NCBI RefSeq assembly: GCF_010015445.1
Contig: NC_053114.1
Location: 28,502,579-28,566,578, forward strand
DNA: 64,000 nucleotides
Source: Perca fluviatilis
Taxonomy: Eukaryota > Chordata > Actinopteri > Perciformes > Percidae
Direction: 5' to 3'
Positions 44,717 to 55,479 of this stretch are shown here, piece after piece; the first letter of the stretch is position 1, and every line of letters begins with the position of its first letter. The notes below the pieces were generated by a model. That model saw nothing but the letters and a program-made list of their open reading frames with translations. It was not told the origin of the DNA and made no database searches. The position numbers and the translations under genes are program-made.

Positions 44717-45714
44717 GTAAGCTATTCTGTTCTTAGGCTACAATATACTGTATGTGACTATCAGATTGTAGCCATATTTCTGCTAGATATTTTTTTAATA
44801 AACTTTAATGTTAATTTATACAATTGCAATGCCTTGGTTTTAGTAAAGTTAGTACACAGAGCTTCTATGTATGTCCTATTTACCCACCGAACTGTCGTTA
44901 TTCAACTATGACAGGGTAAAATCGGTTTTGCGTTCTATCACCCCTTTAAGGTTTGTATATTCCTGTGGAAGCGTGAAGTGATCACTTTAAAGATTAGACA
45001 CAGGCATAGTCTGGATTCAAGTGCTACTCATGACCGTTATATATCATTGACATTGAATAAAAACCTCCAGAATTTGATGACTGGATATATCCATTAAGAT
45101 TGTGATTTAATGTGATTGATGTTAAACATTGTTATCCTGATAGGTGTGACTGTAAATGTATTCAGACATTTAATTAATTTAAAATAGGGACAGTGCATAT
45201 TATTGAACATTTATAACATGCATACAATGCTTTTAACTGATATTTAAAGGTCCCATGACATGGTGCTCTTTGGATGCTTTTATATAGGCCTTAGTGGTCC
45301 CCTAATACTGTATCTGAAGTCTCTTTCCCAAAATTCAGCCTTGGTGCAGAATTACAGCCACTAGAGCCAGTCCCACAATGAGCTTTCCTTAGGATGTGCC
45401 ATTTCTGTGTCTGTAGCTGTTGAGGAGTAGAGAGGGGGGGGCAAGGTGGAGGGTGGGGATGTGGCCTTGACCAACTGCCACTTTGCTGGTTTGAAAGCCA
45501 TGATGTCTCTCTCTCATGGGTGGGCCAAATTCTCTGGGCGGGCAAAGCAGAGAAAGGGGAGGTAACCTTGCTCCTTATGACCTCATAAGGAGAAGATTCC
45601 AGATCGGCCCATCTGAGCTTTCATTTTCTCAAAGGCAGAGCAGGATACCCAGGGCTCGGTTTACACCTATCGCCATTTCTAGCCACATAGGCAGGCTGGG
45701 GGAACGCATATTAA

Positions 45715-46414
45715 AGTGCCCATATTATGAAAAAAATCACTTTTTCTGGGATTTGGGGTGTTCTTTTGTGTCTCTGGTGCTTCCACACACATACAAACTT
45801 TGAAAAAAATCAATCCATGCTGTTTTGAGTGAGATGCGGTTTCTGAGTGTGTCCTGCCTTCAGTCTCCTGGTGAGCTGTTCAAAAACTGTGACGTCACAG
45901 TCCGAAATGAGCTGGCTAACCACAACCGTTAGCTCGTTAGCATGCTAACCGTTAGCATTAGCATGCTAACGCTAATGCTAACGCTAGCATGCTACGTCGT
46001 TCTCAATAGCAAAGCACTGCTACAACACACACAAGTTCACCATAATCTACAAAAGAACTACTTACATGTGTGCCCTCATTTAGAAGTCTCCCAGCTAATC
46101 CTGCCTTGTAACTGACCAAAGTTGGAGAAACGGCCTTTCTTTTACTGTCTCTAGAGTTAGCTAGCTGACATGCTCTACATCTGAACTACTGAGCATGTGC
46201 GAGTGCAATCAAAGATAGTACAGAAGAAGAAGAAAAGAGGTCTCACTCTGTAGCTAAAACAGAAACCAGGTGAAAAGAGGATCTGCAGCAGTGAGAGAGA
46301 GCTGTGCAGTACAACAACAATATGGTGTTTTTTGAAAATTAAACCATGTAAACCTATTTTGGTACAACCTTAAAATACAGTTATGAACCTGAAAATGAGC
46401 ATAATATGGGCGCT
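45715..46414. mobile_element. Nested TTAA element (700 bp)
   Basis: TTAA lies at 45711-45714 and 46415-46418. The termini are AGTGCCCATATTATG and the complement of AGCGCCCATATTATG (14 of 15 match). Non-autonomous; interior carries a GCTAAC-rich palindromic patch at 45928-45994. Confidence 0.94.
45928..45994. repeat. GCTAAC/GTTAGC palindromic patch
   Basis: Alternating GTTAGC, GCATGC and GCTAAC hexamers create many overlapping inverted repeats within 67 bp. Confidence 0.85.
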
Positions 46415-46464
46415 TTAATGTTAAAAAACCTCAAAGTGAAATTTTCATGCCATGGGACCTTTAA

Positions 46465-47885
46465 TAGAATTGTCTGATATTAAGTTGTTATATTTCTGTA
46501 CATTGCACAGAGATACTTAATACACTTAATATTTGTTATTTAGTGAGCAACGGGACATAGTGAAGACACATCTACACCTGTGCTCTAGATGGTGTTGATC
46601 GCTCTTTTTTTGTAGTTTGTTTAGCGACTATCTCTATGGCATATAAATAATGCTAAATGGCCAAATGTCCCCAAAGAAATGTCTTTTTACAGTTATCTAT
46701 TGTTTTTCTTGAACAATTACAGTGGTTGAGTGAGTAACTTTCAAAGATATTAAGAGATTAAAGTTCAAGGTAAATATTTGAACTACCACATTTCAAAAGT
46801 AAAAACTGACAGCTCAGTCTCATGATTCTCTTTACTGCCTTGACTTGTCTTGAGGTTATAGGGAAAGAAAGAGACGTTGATTGCAAATCTTAAGTAGAGG
46901 AGCGAGATGTGTCTGGAGGAGCCAAAAAAGAGAACAATCAATGACCCAGAAAAGAGAAATTATTGTCCAAGCCCATCACTTAATTTCTTTAAAAGCCTAT
47001 TGAAAAGTCAGAACCGCTCAATGTGCATCCACTAAAGTTAACACTCTCGGTATGCCATACAATTTAATTATTAGGACGTGATTCATTCAGTGAGTGGCCA
47101 CCCATTCGATGGGACCATTTATGGGCCAGTGTATTCTTTACAGCTCAAGAATCCTCCTTTTGGTCAGTAATCACTGAACTGTACAAATGTAATTTAGATA
47201 CTTGATTGAGGAAGAGATTTTGCTAATTAAGAGTTTTTGTAGAGTGCATAATCATTTTGGCTGGCTATTCATCAGGAACAATGTGATGATTAGCCCTTGT
47301 GGCAGTCTAAGTGCTGCTTATCTGCTGGAAAGAAAAGTAAAGTCTCTCATCTTAAGTGATCCTTTAGCATATACAATAACTAATCAGGGTTTGTAAGCCC
47401 AAGGAGCGTTTTTTTATTTTTTTGGCGAGCTGCATAATCAAATCATATCAAAAACATAACTTAGACAGTACATAATTGAACATATGGCTCTTCCAAACAC
47501 CAAGGACCAGATGTATAAATGATTTATTTGCACAAAAACCATGCATACACCATGCCCACACATGCATTGGTGTTACTGTACGTACACATGCATAAGCATG
47601 TTCTAGAGTGAGCTGAGTGTGATATGGCGACGATCTCTGAAATGCCAGAGTGGGGACTTGCAATAATATTATGGTGAATACCATGTAGACCTTGTCATTT
47701 GAAGAGGTGGTGCATGCTCAGCCCACTTGCCTCCAATTCTCTGAAGTGAGCATTGAGGTATATATTACATTCATTTGTCAGATGCTTTTGTAGAATAAGT
47801 GCATTCAATCTCAAGAGATGGATGTCCTCAAGAAGTTCAACCCTCCCAAATAAATAACTAAAAGCATGGTAGAGAACTACATTAG
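46465..47885. other. Non-coding stretch
   Basis: No transposon ends. The part from about 47036 to 47260 is AT-rich with TTTAATTATTAGG and GCTAATTAAG cores and looks unlike the repeats around it. Confidence 0.45.
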
Positions 47886-47902
47886 AAATGCCTTCTTTAA
47901 AA

Positions 47903-48070
47903 AGATTATTTTTTGGGGTATGTTCAGCCTTTATTTTGACGAGAAAAAAAAAAAAAAAGTGAGAGAACGAGACCCCCGCAGGTCACAGTTGAACCCGGGC
48001 CCGCTGCGTCGAGGAGTAACCCTCTATACATGGGCACCCCCTCTACCAACTGAGCTATACGGGTGCCCGC
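47903..48070 (-). mobile_element. tRNA-derived SINE (168 bp)
   Basis: On the minus strand it has an A box TAGCTCAGTTGGTAGAG (48055-48039) and a B-box-like GGGTTCAACTG (47998-47988) after a tRNA-like spacer, then a GTGACCTGCGGG segment and a CT/T-rich tail. The flanking target duplication is AAATGCCTTCTTTAAAA (47886-47902) and AAATGCCTTTTTAAAA (48071-48086). This is a full SINE insertion rather than a tRNA gene: it lacks a foldable acceptor stem. Confidence 0.92.
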
Positions 48071-48086
48071 AAATGCCTTTTTAAAA

Positions 48087-48694
48087 CATTTTTTATTAAG
48101 ACGTTAGATGTGAAATTAAAGTGCTAGTGTGTGGTGTTGAGGTGCTGTCGGAAAAGGCAGTTTTCAGCCTTCAGTGGAAGATGGGCAGTGATTCTGCTGT
48201 CCCGACTTCACTATTTAGAAAGGTTAGTACTAGACATTATGGAAATGGGCAACTTAACTTAGACATAAACTCCCACACTCTCGTAATAAGACCCTCAGGG
48301 ATCAAGTTATTTTATACTCTAACTAGCTAGCGTTGCCAATTTTTATGTTCACTGCAACATGTCTAAAATGTTCTAACCAAAGAGTGCAGCAGAAGTTTTC
48401 CTCCCTATGTGATTCAATGTAGATTTAACCTTTAAATATCTGCAAGGCAGATTAGTGAAGGAGGCCCCAGGACCCACCACCCTGAATCCTTATCCAACCA
48501 GGACTCTGATCCCCTCTCATATTGCCTTTCATAGGTAAATATTTAAAGAATCAACGGAGTTCAGGGCTCACAGTGATATAAGTTGGGACAATATAGCAGG
48601 TTGTTTTTCACTTTGTCAGTTTGTGTTTTCATTTCACGGTAGTTCCTCTATTTTGGATAGGTATGGACAAACCATACAGCTATCGGTTTTTATG
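48087..48694. other. Non-coding stretch
   Basis: Nothing recognised. Confidence 0.45.
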
Positions 48695-49140
48695 TAAAGC
48701 GGGATTTATGGTCCTGCGGGTGCTCTACGCAGAGCTTACGCCATAGCCTAAGTAAGTGGCGTGAGGTTTATACTTGTGTGCTGGTGTCTGCGTCATTCTA
48801 GCATATCTCTTTAAGAGAATAGCAGAGCTGGCATGTTTGTGTGCTGGGGATTGTATGGTAGAGTGAGTGAGAGAGTGACGGAGATAGCTTCGGAGAGTAC
48901 AGACTCTGGAGGCATAGAGGGAGAAACGGTGTGGGAGAACCCAAAAATGAGTAGGAGGAAATGCAACGCTACCAAGCCGTGACCAAGCAGACCAATCACA
49001 GTTATTGTGGTCTGCGTCGCTGCAACGTGTAGGTTAAATGTTTTGAGGTGCACGTCATGCTATACTTTAGGCGGAGGGTCTGCATCTACACATACGTACC
49101 TACGGCGTGGATTTAACGCAGGACCATAAATTGGGCTTTA
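48695..49140. mobile_element. Terminal-inverted-repeat MITE (446 bp)
   Basis: The left end TAAAGCGGGATTTATGGTCC and the complement of the right end, TAAAGCCCAATTTATGGTCC, match at 17 of 20 bases, followed by CTGCG on both sides. Subterminal TACGCCATAGCC and CTACGGCGTGG also pair. The target duplication could not be resolved (TATG or TG on both flanks), so the superfamily is open. Confidence 0.82.
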
Positions 49141-49559
49141 TGCCTAAGTCTTAGCATTTTGGAATTTGTTTTGCCGTACAACAAGTAGCAAACTCCTTTT
49201 GAGGTATAACTCACACACAGCGCATATGTGTGTATAATGTGAGCCAGTGAGCGGTATAGAGAGGGAAAGAGAGAGAACGTGTTTGACGGTGAGTATGAAG
49301 TTAGCAGTTAGCTGTGAATGTAGCTAGGGTTGGGTACCGTTCACTTTTTTATTTGGTACCGATATGGTACCTCAAATTCTGTTCCAGTACCCAACGGTAC
49401 TTTTTTTCCCTTTGCAATAACAAAAATTTATTTCAGTTGAAAAAAATAATTCCAAACTTATTTATCCTATTTACTTAGACCATCTTATTTATTTAGAACA
49501 TTTTGCACAACACAAAATATAACCCCTCCTTCTCCCCTCCTACAACCTATCAAATAATT

Positions 49560-49735
49560 AATTAATTTCTCACACTGCACTGATACTTTTATTCTTGTAT
49601 TTGTATCTTATTCTATTTTAGCCTGTTTTTATTTTCTATCTCTTTTTAAATGGCTCTTTATTGTTTTATGTTAAGCACTTGGAATTGCCTTGTTGCTGAA
49701 ATGTGCTATAGAAATGAAGTTGTCTTGCCTTACAA
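49560..49735 (+). mobile_element. LINE 3'-end fragment
   Basis: GCACTTGGAATTGCCTTG, then TGCTGAAATGTGCTATAG and AAATGAAGTTG with a TTGCC-type tail is a standard fish LINE 3' terminus, here inside the large hAT. Its 5' extent is a guess. Confidence 0.65.
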
Positions 49736-50262
49736 TCGCCAGCCTGTCAGTCGGCAAACCTGTTCCTATCCACCTCTTTTGCTTGATTTTTGTCTATTTA
49801 CCTTTCCCAAATGGAAAAGCTTATAGCATAAGAACTGCAAGGCCAAAATGCATGTATGAGGCTTCATTTGAAACCTAAATTCTTCTAGTTTCTGAAAATG
49901 TGCTTGTTTAGCATGTGATTAAAACACAACACTACAGCAGTTCAAACATCAAAACGTAATTTTTTAAAAACAATAACTAAAACATACTTTGTGCCACACT
50001 ATGCAGAACACAACCCATACCTTCTAGACCTTCTCAACAAGACTAGTCCTAGTCCTAACCTAATGGGAGCTAGGGAGTTTTCAGTATTTGGTATTACAGG
50101 TGTCACTGGTGTGCCAAAACCTCTCCAAAGCCTCTCCAAGTGACCACATTGTGCTAAATGCTTTTACTCACTTCTATGCTATTAGAGACAACATAATAAA
50201 GACTTAAAATGACTTACAAAACCTTTTTACATTCATTCAAACACTGTTGAACATATTTTTTC

Positions 50263-51069
50263 TAGGGATGCACCGAATATTCGGCCACCGAAAATCTTCG
50301 GCCGAAAATAGCCCAAAAGGGCCGAAATACTTTTATCACCGAAACAATACGGCCGAAATGTTGTGATGACGCAAACGGAAACCGCGACCTGCACGTGTGT
50401 CAGTACCCGATCCGTTCCACCTGCAAAGCGTCTCCTAAGCAAAGAGGTTGAGACGGACCACGGAGTGAAAACAATGAAAAGTACGCTCTTAGAGTCTGTC
50501 AGCACACGTTTCACTGAGATCTATTCGGATCCTCTGCACTTCATCGCGACTGTACTTGATCCGCGTTATAAAGACCATTACTTGGATGCGGAAATAAAGC
50601 AGGGCGCACGAGGAAATGATCCAGGCCGCGATGGATGCCAAGAACCTGCGTGGAGACGGAGCACACACGGAGCAGCGGCCAGCGCAGGAGGAGATCAGAG
50701 CGCAGAAAAAAAGACTCGTCTCTCTGCACCAGATGAGGGGCATGCACCCTCGTTGTCTGATATGTTCAGTGAAATCGTGCAAGAAAGTGCCTCAAACAAC
50801 AACAACAAATAAGCTATTCTGTTCTTAAGCTACTATATACTGTATGTGACTATCAGATTGTAGCCATATTTCTGCTAGATATTTTTTTTAATTAAACTTT
50901 AATATTTATAAATTTTTTGATTTTAGTAAAGTTAGTACACAGTCATAGCCATAAATGCAATGGTACTAATAATTGCCATAATTTCTTTCGGGTTTTCGGT
51001 TTTTGGTCTTGGTTTCCTCTTTTTCGGTTTTCGGTTTCGGCCAAGAATTTTCATTTCGGTGCATCCCTA
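50263..51069. mobile_element. hAT deletion derivative (807 bp), intact ends
   Basis: The termini are TAGGGATGCACCGAATATTC and the complement ending TTTCGGTGCATCCCTA. A perfect 8-bp target duplication ATTTTTTC lies at 50255-50262 and 51070-51077. Subterminal TTCGGCC/GGCCGAA repeats are abundant. It carries a transposase fragment and is the complete sister of 44096-44850. Confidence 0.94.
50363..50812 (+). pseudogene. hAT transposase C-terminal fragment (149-residue frame)
   Basis: An ATG-to-stop frame includes LLESVSTRFTEIYSDPLHF and VLDPRYKDHYLDAEIKQGA (DPRYK at 50558-50572), the conserved C-terminal core of hAT transposases, then ends SLSDMFSEIVQESASNN. Between about 50600 and 50680 the protein-like signal shifts to another frame (EMIQAAMDA) and back. 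That points to indels that happen to keep the frame open. It lacks the BED finger and the catalytic D-D-E region, so it cannot transpose DNA. A short dimerisation-type peptide is conceivable but unproven. Confidence 0.8.
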
Positions 51070-51077
51070 ATTTTTTC

Positions 51078-52282
51078 TCATAAATCACATGCATGTGCCT
51101 GCTGGCTCTGGGAGGCGGGACTTAGCTCTGTTGCACGTCAAGCCCCCAGGAACAGCGCCATGTCTTAAAGCAACCATGGGCTTAGCGGATAACGGTGGAA
51201 CTGCACCCCTCTGGCCCAGAAAGACTTTTCCCATAGACTTTGCATGGCGAAAGAAACTTCTATATTTCAGCTGATCATTTTTTTTTGGGGTACATCAACT
51301 TACCAGCCCGAACACTTAAAGGGTCCTTGTTTAAAAAGGGTCATGTTTTTAACATTTACTAGTAGCCGAATCCAGAGTTATTAAACTAGGCATGATGAAC
51401 GCGTATAATGGACGCGAGTAGACCCGTGGGAATGTGCCCCCACCCATGTCGCCCTGCACTGCGCATGCTCATATGACTGTTCCAAGCTAAATAATGGAGC
51501 TAGTTAGGTAGCTAACGTTATCTTATATGTCCCTAAGAGCCGATGTGGGTTTAGGGTTTAACACTTAATCTAAGGGAAGCTCTGTTCACAAAACTGCAGG
51601 CTAACCTTAGTAGCTAGCGCTTGCTAGTAGCTAGCTAGTAGCACGAAATAATGATTACATCTCCTTGGTTGTCTAAATACATCAATCATTTATTTAGATA
51701 AGCATGTAAACGATCAGGAACATCTAAAACACAATGTTTAACGTTAGTGAATATTTTAGACAATGAAATTAATGAATGAGTTAGACACGAGAGAGAAGCT
51801 CATGAACGAGCATGTTGCTACCGTTGCTATGACAACACAAACAAATTGTTGCTAGTGTGCGTCATGGGCCAGTCAACGCGGAAGATCCGAGCTCCATGAT
51901 TGCTTTATGCCCTTTTGATCACTCTTATTGGAATGAACGGGGCTTCCCGCCGAACACTGTATCCAGTTCTCTTAATACATCCATGTTGCGCTATCATTTG
52001 GACTGGCTCCCATTGGATGTTCAACTCATGCTATATACCATTTAGAAAGGGAATGTGATTGGCTACAATTGCCATGATTGACATGTTGATTGCCATTGAC
52101 ATCTTAGACAGCTTTTTCTAAGATGGCTGCTCAGAGAGATGACGCAGCGTATTGACGCTCCAAAGTGAGAGCGCTTGCTTGATGTTGTGGGCTGTCCCGG
52201 GGTGAAAACTAAACCGAAAAAGGTGGGCATAGTTTCATTGTGTAGGCAGCAACCTGAAAAAAACAAACATAACATATGGGCA
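51078..52282. other. Interior of the large hAT, unassigned
   Basis: No transposase similarity was found. TAGCTAACGTTATC and repeated TAGCTAG motifs lie at 51508-51640. Parts look like the CpG-richer interiors seen in other fish hATs. Confidence 0.45.
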
Positions 52283-52290
52283 TGGAGAAA

Positions 52291-53485
52291 TAGGGTCGGG
52301 TGATATGGACAGAAAATATCTCTATTTTTGGCGATTTTGACGCTAACAATAATTGGATGATATCCTTTTTAAAAATGTGTTTTTAAAAGTCTGAGTTACT
52401 TAATCACTGATGATAATAATGGGCACAATGTTGAATGAAAACTTTTAAAATGTAAGTATTCAAGTAAAAACAATTCAAAGACCTACAAAATACTAATACT
52501 ATACTAATACTAATTGAACTAGTGTATGAACATTGAACTCTGAGTAAACATTCAGTTGTGCACCTCTGCTGTAATGTAAATTGTGCAGCATACAAGCAAG
52601 ATGAAATCATAACAATAAACAAAGGGCTCGGTTCTGTAACATATTGCACACAACCATGTCCTTATTGGAAGCAGTCCTGGAGCTGGGATAGGGCAGTGTC
52701 AGGCCAGGTTTTGATAGTCCTTCTACTTGGCTGTATAGTCCTTCTGACCGGGATGTATGCTGGTATCAGGAGTAGTTGGATGTGGTCTGACTGGCCCAGG
52801 TGAGGGAGAGGAGCAGTTCTGTATGCTTTCTTGATGTTAGAGTATACATGGTCTAGTGTGTTCTTCCCTCTAGTATAGTAGAACAATCTACATGCTGGAA
52901 AAAGCTGGAGAGTACAGACTTTAAGGACGCCTTGTTAAAGTCCCCTGCTACAATATGTATCTCCTCCAGGTGATTGCGCTACATTTTGTTCACTATGGTT
53001 ATCAGTGAGCCAAACTCAGGTGAGCAGTGCTGGGCAACGATCCTGCGGTTGGTACTCCATCCATTATGCACAAAAATGCAGTCCTCCGCCTCTGGTCTTG
53101 CCGGAGTTCTTGTTTCGATCCTGCCGGTAGCTAGCTCGGCCTGCTAGCTGCCGACAACAATCCACAGAGCGCCCGGTCTGGCTATGTCATCCGGGATGTT
53201 ATGAGCCGCCTGGAAGGCTCTCCTAACGGCTTTGTTGTATCGTAGTCCTATATTGATTAGTTCAGTATGGCTGTACTTGTATAAATATACACCGACAGGA
53301 GAGCTAGTAGCCACTGCACAATCGCACGCCGCCATCTTTGTTGACATTAGTGAATGTGTAGTGTTCCAATGCGTGTTTATAAAGTTTTTTTTTTATGTAA
53401 TTTAAATACTCTAATGTCAATTTTCACATCGTTAACACAACAATGACGATATTATCGTAGATGATATATATATCGCCAACCCCAA
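52291..53485. mobile_element. Nested hAT element (1195 bp) carrying a LINE fragment
   Basis: It begins TAGGGTCGGGTGATATGG and ends with the complement of TTGGGGTTGGCGATATATAT. A perfect 8-bp target duplication TGGAGAAA lies at 52283-52290 and 53486-53493. The subterminal motif GACGATATTATCG marks the right side. Most of its interior (52662-53346) is a LINE relic. Confidence 0.93.
52662..53346 (-). pseudogene. L2-type LINE 5' region and endonuclease fragment
   Basis: The minus strand starts near 53340 with CAAAGATGGCGGC, a YY1-type motif common at LINE 5' ends. It reads YSHTELINIGLRYNKAVRRA, then (after a gap and frame changes) HIVAGDFNKASLKSVLSSFF and RGKNTLDHVYSNIKKAYRTA followed by PLPHLGQSDHIQLLL. 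GDFN and the SDH motif are catalytic landmarks of APE-type endonucleases. A stop (in place of a residue before RNHLEEIH) and a frameshift at TRGKN disable it, and reverse transcriptase is absent. Confidence 0.87.
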
Positions 53486-54014
53486 TGGAGAAATATATTA
53501 TTTCAGATGGAACGAGATTGGCAAATGAAGTTAGCAGACAGTTAGCAGACAATTAGCATGGACTCTACAGGAAAATATTCATAACCTGGATTAATTCTTT
53601 TGAAAAACCCTTGTTATCCTTACCTACCTACCTTACGTACCCGGTGGATGTTAGCATAGAGAACAGTGCCTGTCTGTCTAAGTGGAAGTGTAACCGCACC
53701 GCGACTGCTTTTGGCTCGCCATTATATTGCAGCGAATGCTGTCTGCGTGGAGTTTTGAAAAGTCTTTACTGGCTTTGCCGTGACTCACTGTGACTTAGCG
53801 TTAAACAAACTGCCGTGGCGATGTCATTTTAGTGTGTGTGTGTGTGTGTCAGAGTGGAGCCCCGCTCTCTGTCAACATGCAGAAAGGACAGATAAGCTTG
53901 CGCTAACAGGTACCGAAATTTGGACCCGTTTGATTTAACTTGACACGGTCCTGGGTAGTACCTGCGTGATTCGGACGGTACCCAAAAATGTACCGGATTC
54001 GGTACCCAACCCTA

Positions 54015-54050
54015 AGTGTGTGTGTGTGTGTATGTATGTGTGTGTGTGTG
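54015..54050. repeat. (TG)n microsatellite at a hAT edge
   Basis: TG repeats with two TATG interruptions begin immediately after the hAT terminus and may have replaced its target duplication. Confidence 0.9.
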
Positions 54051-54289
54051 ACAGCGGTAATTATTAAGCAGCAAGGTTATAGCTGTGAATGTAGCAGTGC
54101 AGCATTTGTACAGTTTAGGCCATTTGTCAGTGAATAAATGCAACAACTCCTTAAGACCCAATCTAATTTCAACCTGCTGCCTTAAGTGAGGAGGGTTAGC
54201 ACCAATGTTAGCAACAAGCTAAAGCGGTTCTCATTTTAGTGACAAGCTTTTTCTCAGAGTTTTGCTAAAGACCATTTTAGTATCAGTTA

Positions 54290-54344
54290 TTAATAAGCAG
54301 TATCGATATGAGTATTGATAAAATCCTAACGATACCCATCCCTA
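54290..54344. mobile_element. Orphan right end of a hAT
   Basis: The sequence TATCGATATGAGTATTGAT and AACGATACCCATCCCTA form a hAT-type terminus (complement TAGGGATGGGTATCG). No partner left end was located. Confidence 0.55.
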
Positions 54345-54539
54345 ATCTTATGACAAAGACGAAAAGCAGCAAATCCTCACATTTTAGAAGCTGGAACTTT
54401 AAATTGTTTGCCATTTGTGCTCGTAAGGTTACTCAAATGATAAATTGGTTGTCAAAAGAGTTGCTTTAAATCAATTAATTGTTTTTAATGCCAACAATGT
54501 GTTAGCCTAATTTACAGAGAGGCTACTTATGAAGTCTCT

Positions 54540-54790
54540 GTGTTCGGTAATACCTCAGCCAAGGGGGAAATGTTTTTGTTCGTTTGTCTGTCAGCAGGAT
54601 TACAGAAAAACTACTGGCCTGATTTTCATGAAACTTTGTGGAAGGGTGTAGCATGGGCGACATAGGGCGTTTATGCTGCATTTATGTGGTGTTGGCATAT
54701 TTGTAAAAATGTGTTCCTGACTGGGAAAATTCACACTGCATTAACATTGTGAGAAAGGGCATTGGCTCTCCGAGTGCCCTTTTAGTTAAC
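54540..54790. repeat. Fragment of a dispersed fish repeat
   Basis: The phrases GTCTGTCAGCAGGATTACAG, AAACTACTGGCCTGATTTTC, ATGAAACTTTGTGGAAGGGT and GGCTCTCCGAGTGCCC recur in many fish genomes as a dispersed repeat of uncertain class. Boundaries are not visible. Confidence 0.4.
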
Positions 54791-55479
54791 CTGTTTTGTT
54801 GTGAAAGAAATTGATGTTGTGTATATGACGAGCTGTACCTTGTACGTAACTTGTATCATAGAAGGGATGCCCACTGAATTCACTACACTAGTTGTGAAAA
54901 TTGTCGAAAAGGGAGAGACAAAGTGAAGACTAGAGTAAAGCAGAGTGTCTTGGCACCAGACCTCTGATTCTATTTACGGCTTTTAACTGAAATCTGATTA
55001 ACGGAGGCATTTTAACCAGAGTGACCTGGAGGAGGAGTGAGGAATGGGGGAGAGGAACAGACGCTTTCATTAAATTAGCAATCAATGCCAGCACTCCTCC
55101 AAGACCAGCGCACAGGAATAAAAGAATAAAATGAAGTTAAATAAAGTAGCCATTTCCCATGTTTATCTAGACTGTTTGGGTTTGAAGTCCACTGTGGATG
55201 CCACATCACTTTACAGGGAGTTTTTCTATCCCTTACCCTGATCTTGTCTGCCTACACCATCTCTGCTTAGTTGCTATGTACTGTAGTAGTGACACAATTA
55301 TATAAATTACATGATAACTGATTATAAGCAGGAATCATTTTAAAGATGAAAAAAGCTGATGATCTAAGTTGTCAAACAGCCACATAACTGCTAAAAAAGA
55401 CATGATGATATAGCTCAGTGATCAAAGCAAGCCATTTATGAGTGGAAATTATGAAACACTTGAGAATTTCCTCTGAAAT

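Larger units (their letters stand above)
44096..44850. mobile_element. hAT deletion derivative, right end lost
   Basis: It starts TAGGGATGCACCGAATATTC like 50263-51069 and follows that copy closely until GTTAGTACACAG at about 44859, then switches abruptly to the right end of the TTAA element. The last ~130 bp, including the right terminus, are missing, so this copy cannot be mobilised. It has an AAT expansion where the other copy has AAC, and extra 11-bp repeats (GGAGCGCGCAC-like, 44514-44550). Confidence 0.88.
44072..44945. mobile_element. Deleted copy of the TTAA fold-back element
   Basis: TTAA lies at 44068-44071 and 44946-44949. The left terminus is AGGGGTGATAGAATGATTATA. The right 75 bp (from TATGTATGTCCTATTTACCC to the complement of AGGGGTGATAGAACG) match the right end of 21455-23617. 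Only about 25 bp of the left end and 85 bp of the right end remain. The long arms and minisatellite are gone and a truncated hAT fills the space. Confidence 0.88.
45248..46460. mobile_element. TTAA-flanked DNA element with a nested relative
   Basis: TTAA lies at 45244-45247 and 46461-46464. The termini are AGGTCCCATGACATGG and the complement of AGGTCCCATGGCATG. The left part matches 23835-24271. A second TTAA element occupies 45715-46414. The short right part of the host element resumes with TGTTAAAAAACCTCAAAG. No coding potential. Confidence 0.93.
49325..54014. mobile_element. Large hAT element with nested insertions (4690 bp)
   Basis: The left end TAGGGTTGGGTACCG is repeated perfectly in inverse at the right end (CGGTACCCAACCCTA). 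Subterminal GGTACCGATATGGTACC, CCAGTACCCAACGGTAC and ACGGTACCC motifs occur on both sides. Unlike other hATs here it lacks an 8-bp duplication: the left flank is AATGTAGC, the right AGTGTGTG inside a TG tract. It contains a LINE tail, the hAT at 50263-51069 and the hAT at 52291-53485. Confidence 0.82.

Noticed and set aside
48039..48055. Possible tRNA genes at 48070-47988, 58467-58384 and 40409-40347 (minus strand)
   Set aside because: A and B boxes are present, but no cloverleaf acceptor stem; long SINE bodies, tails and target duplications show these are SINEs.
49325..54344. Pairing the left end at 49325 with the terminus at 54344
   Set aside because: TAGGGTTGGGTACCG matches the 54014 end perfectly; the 54344 end is of a different type (TAGGGATGGGTATCG) and flanks do not match.
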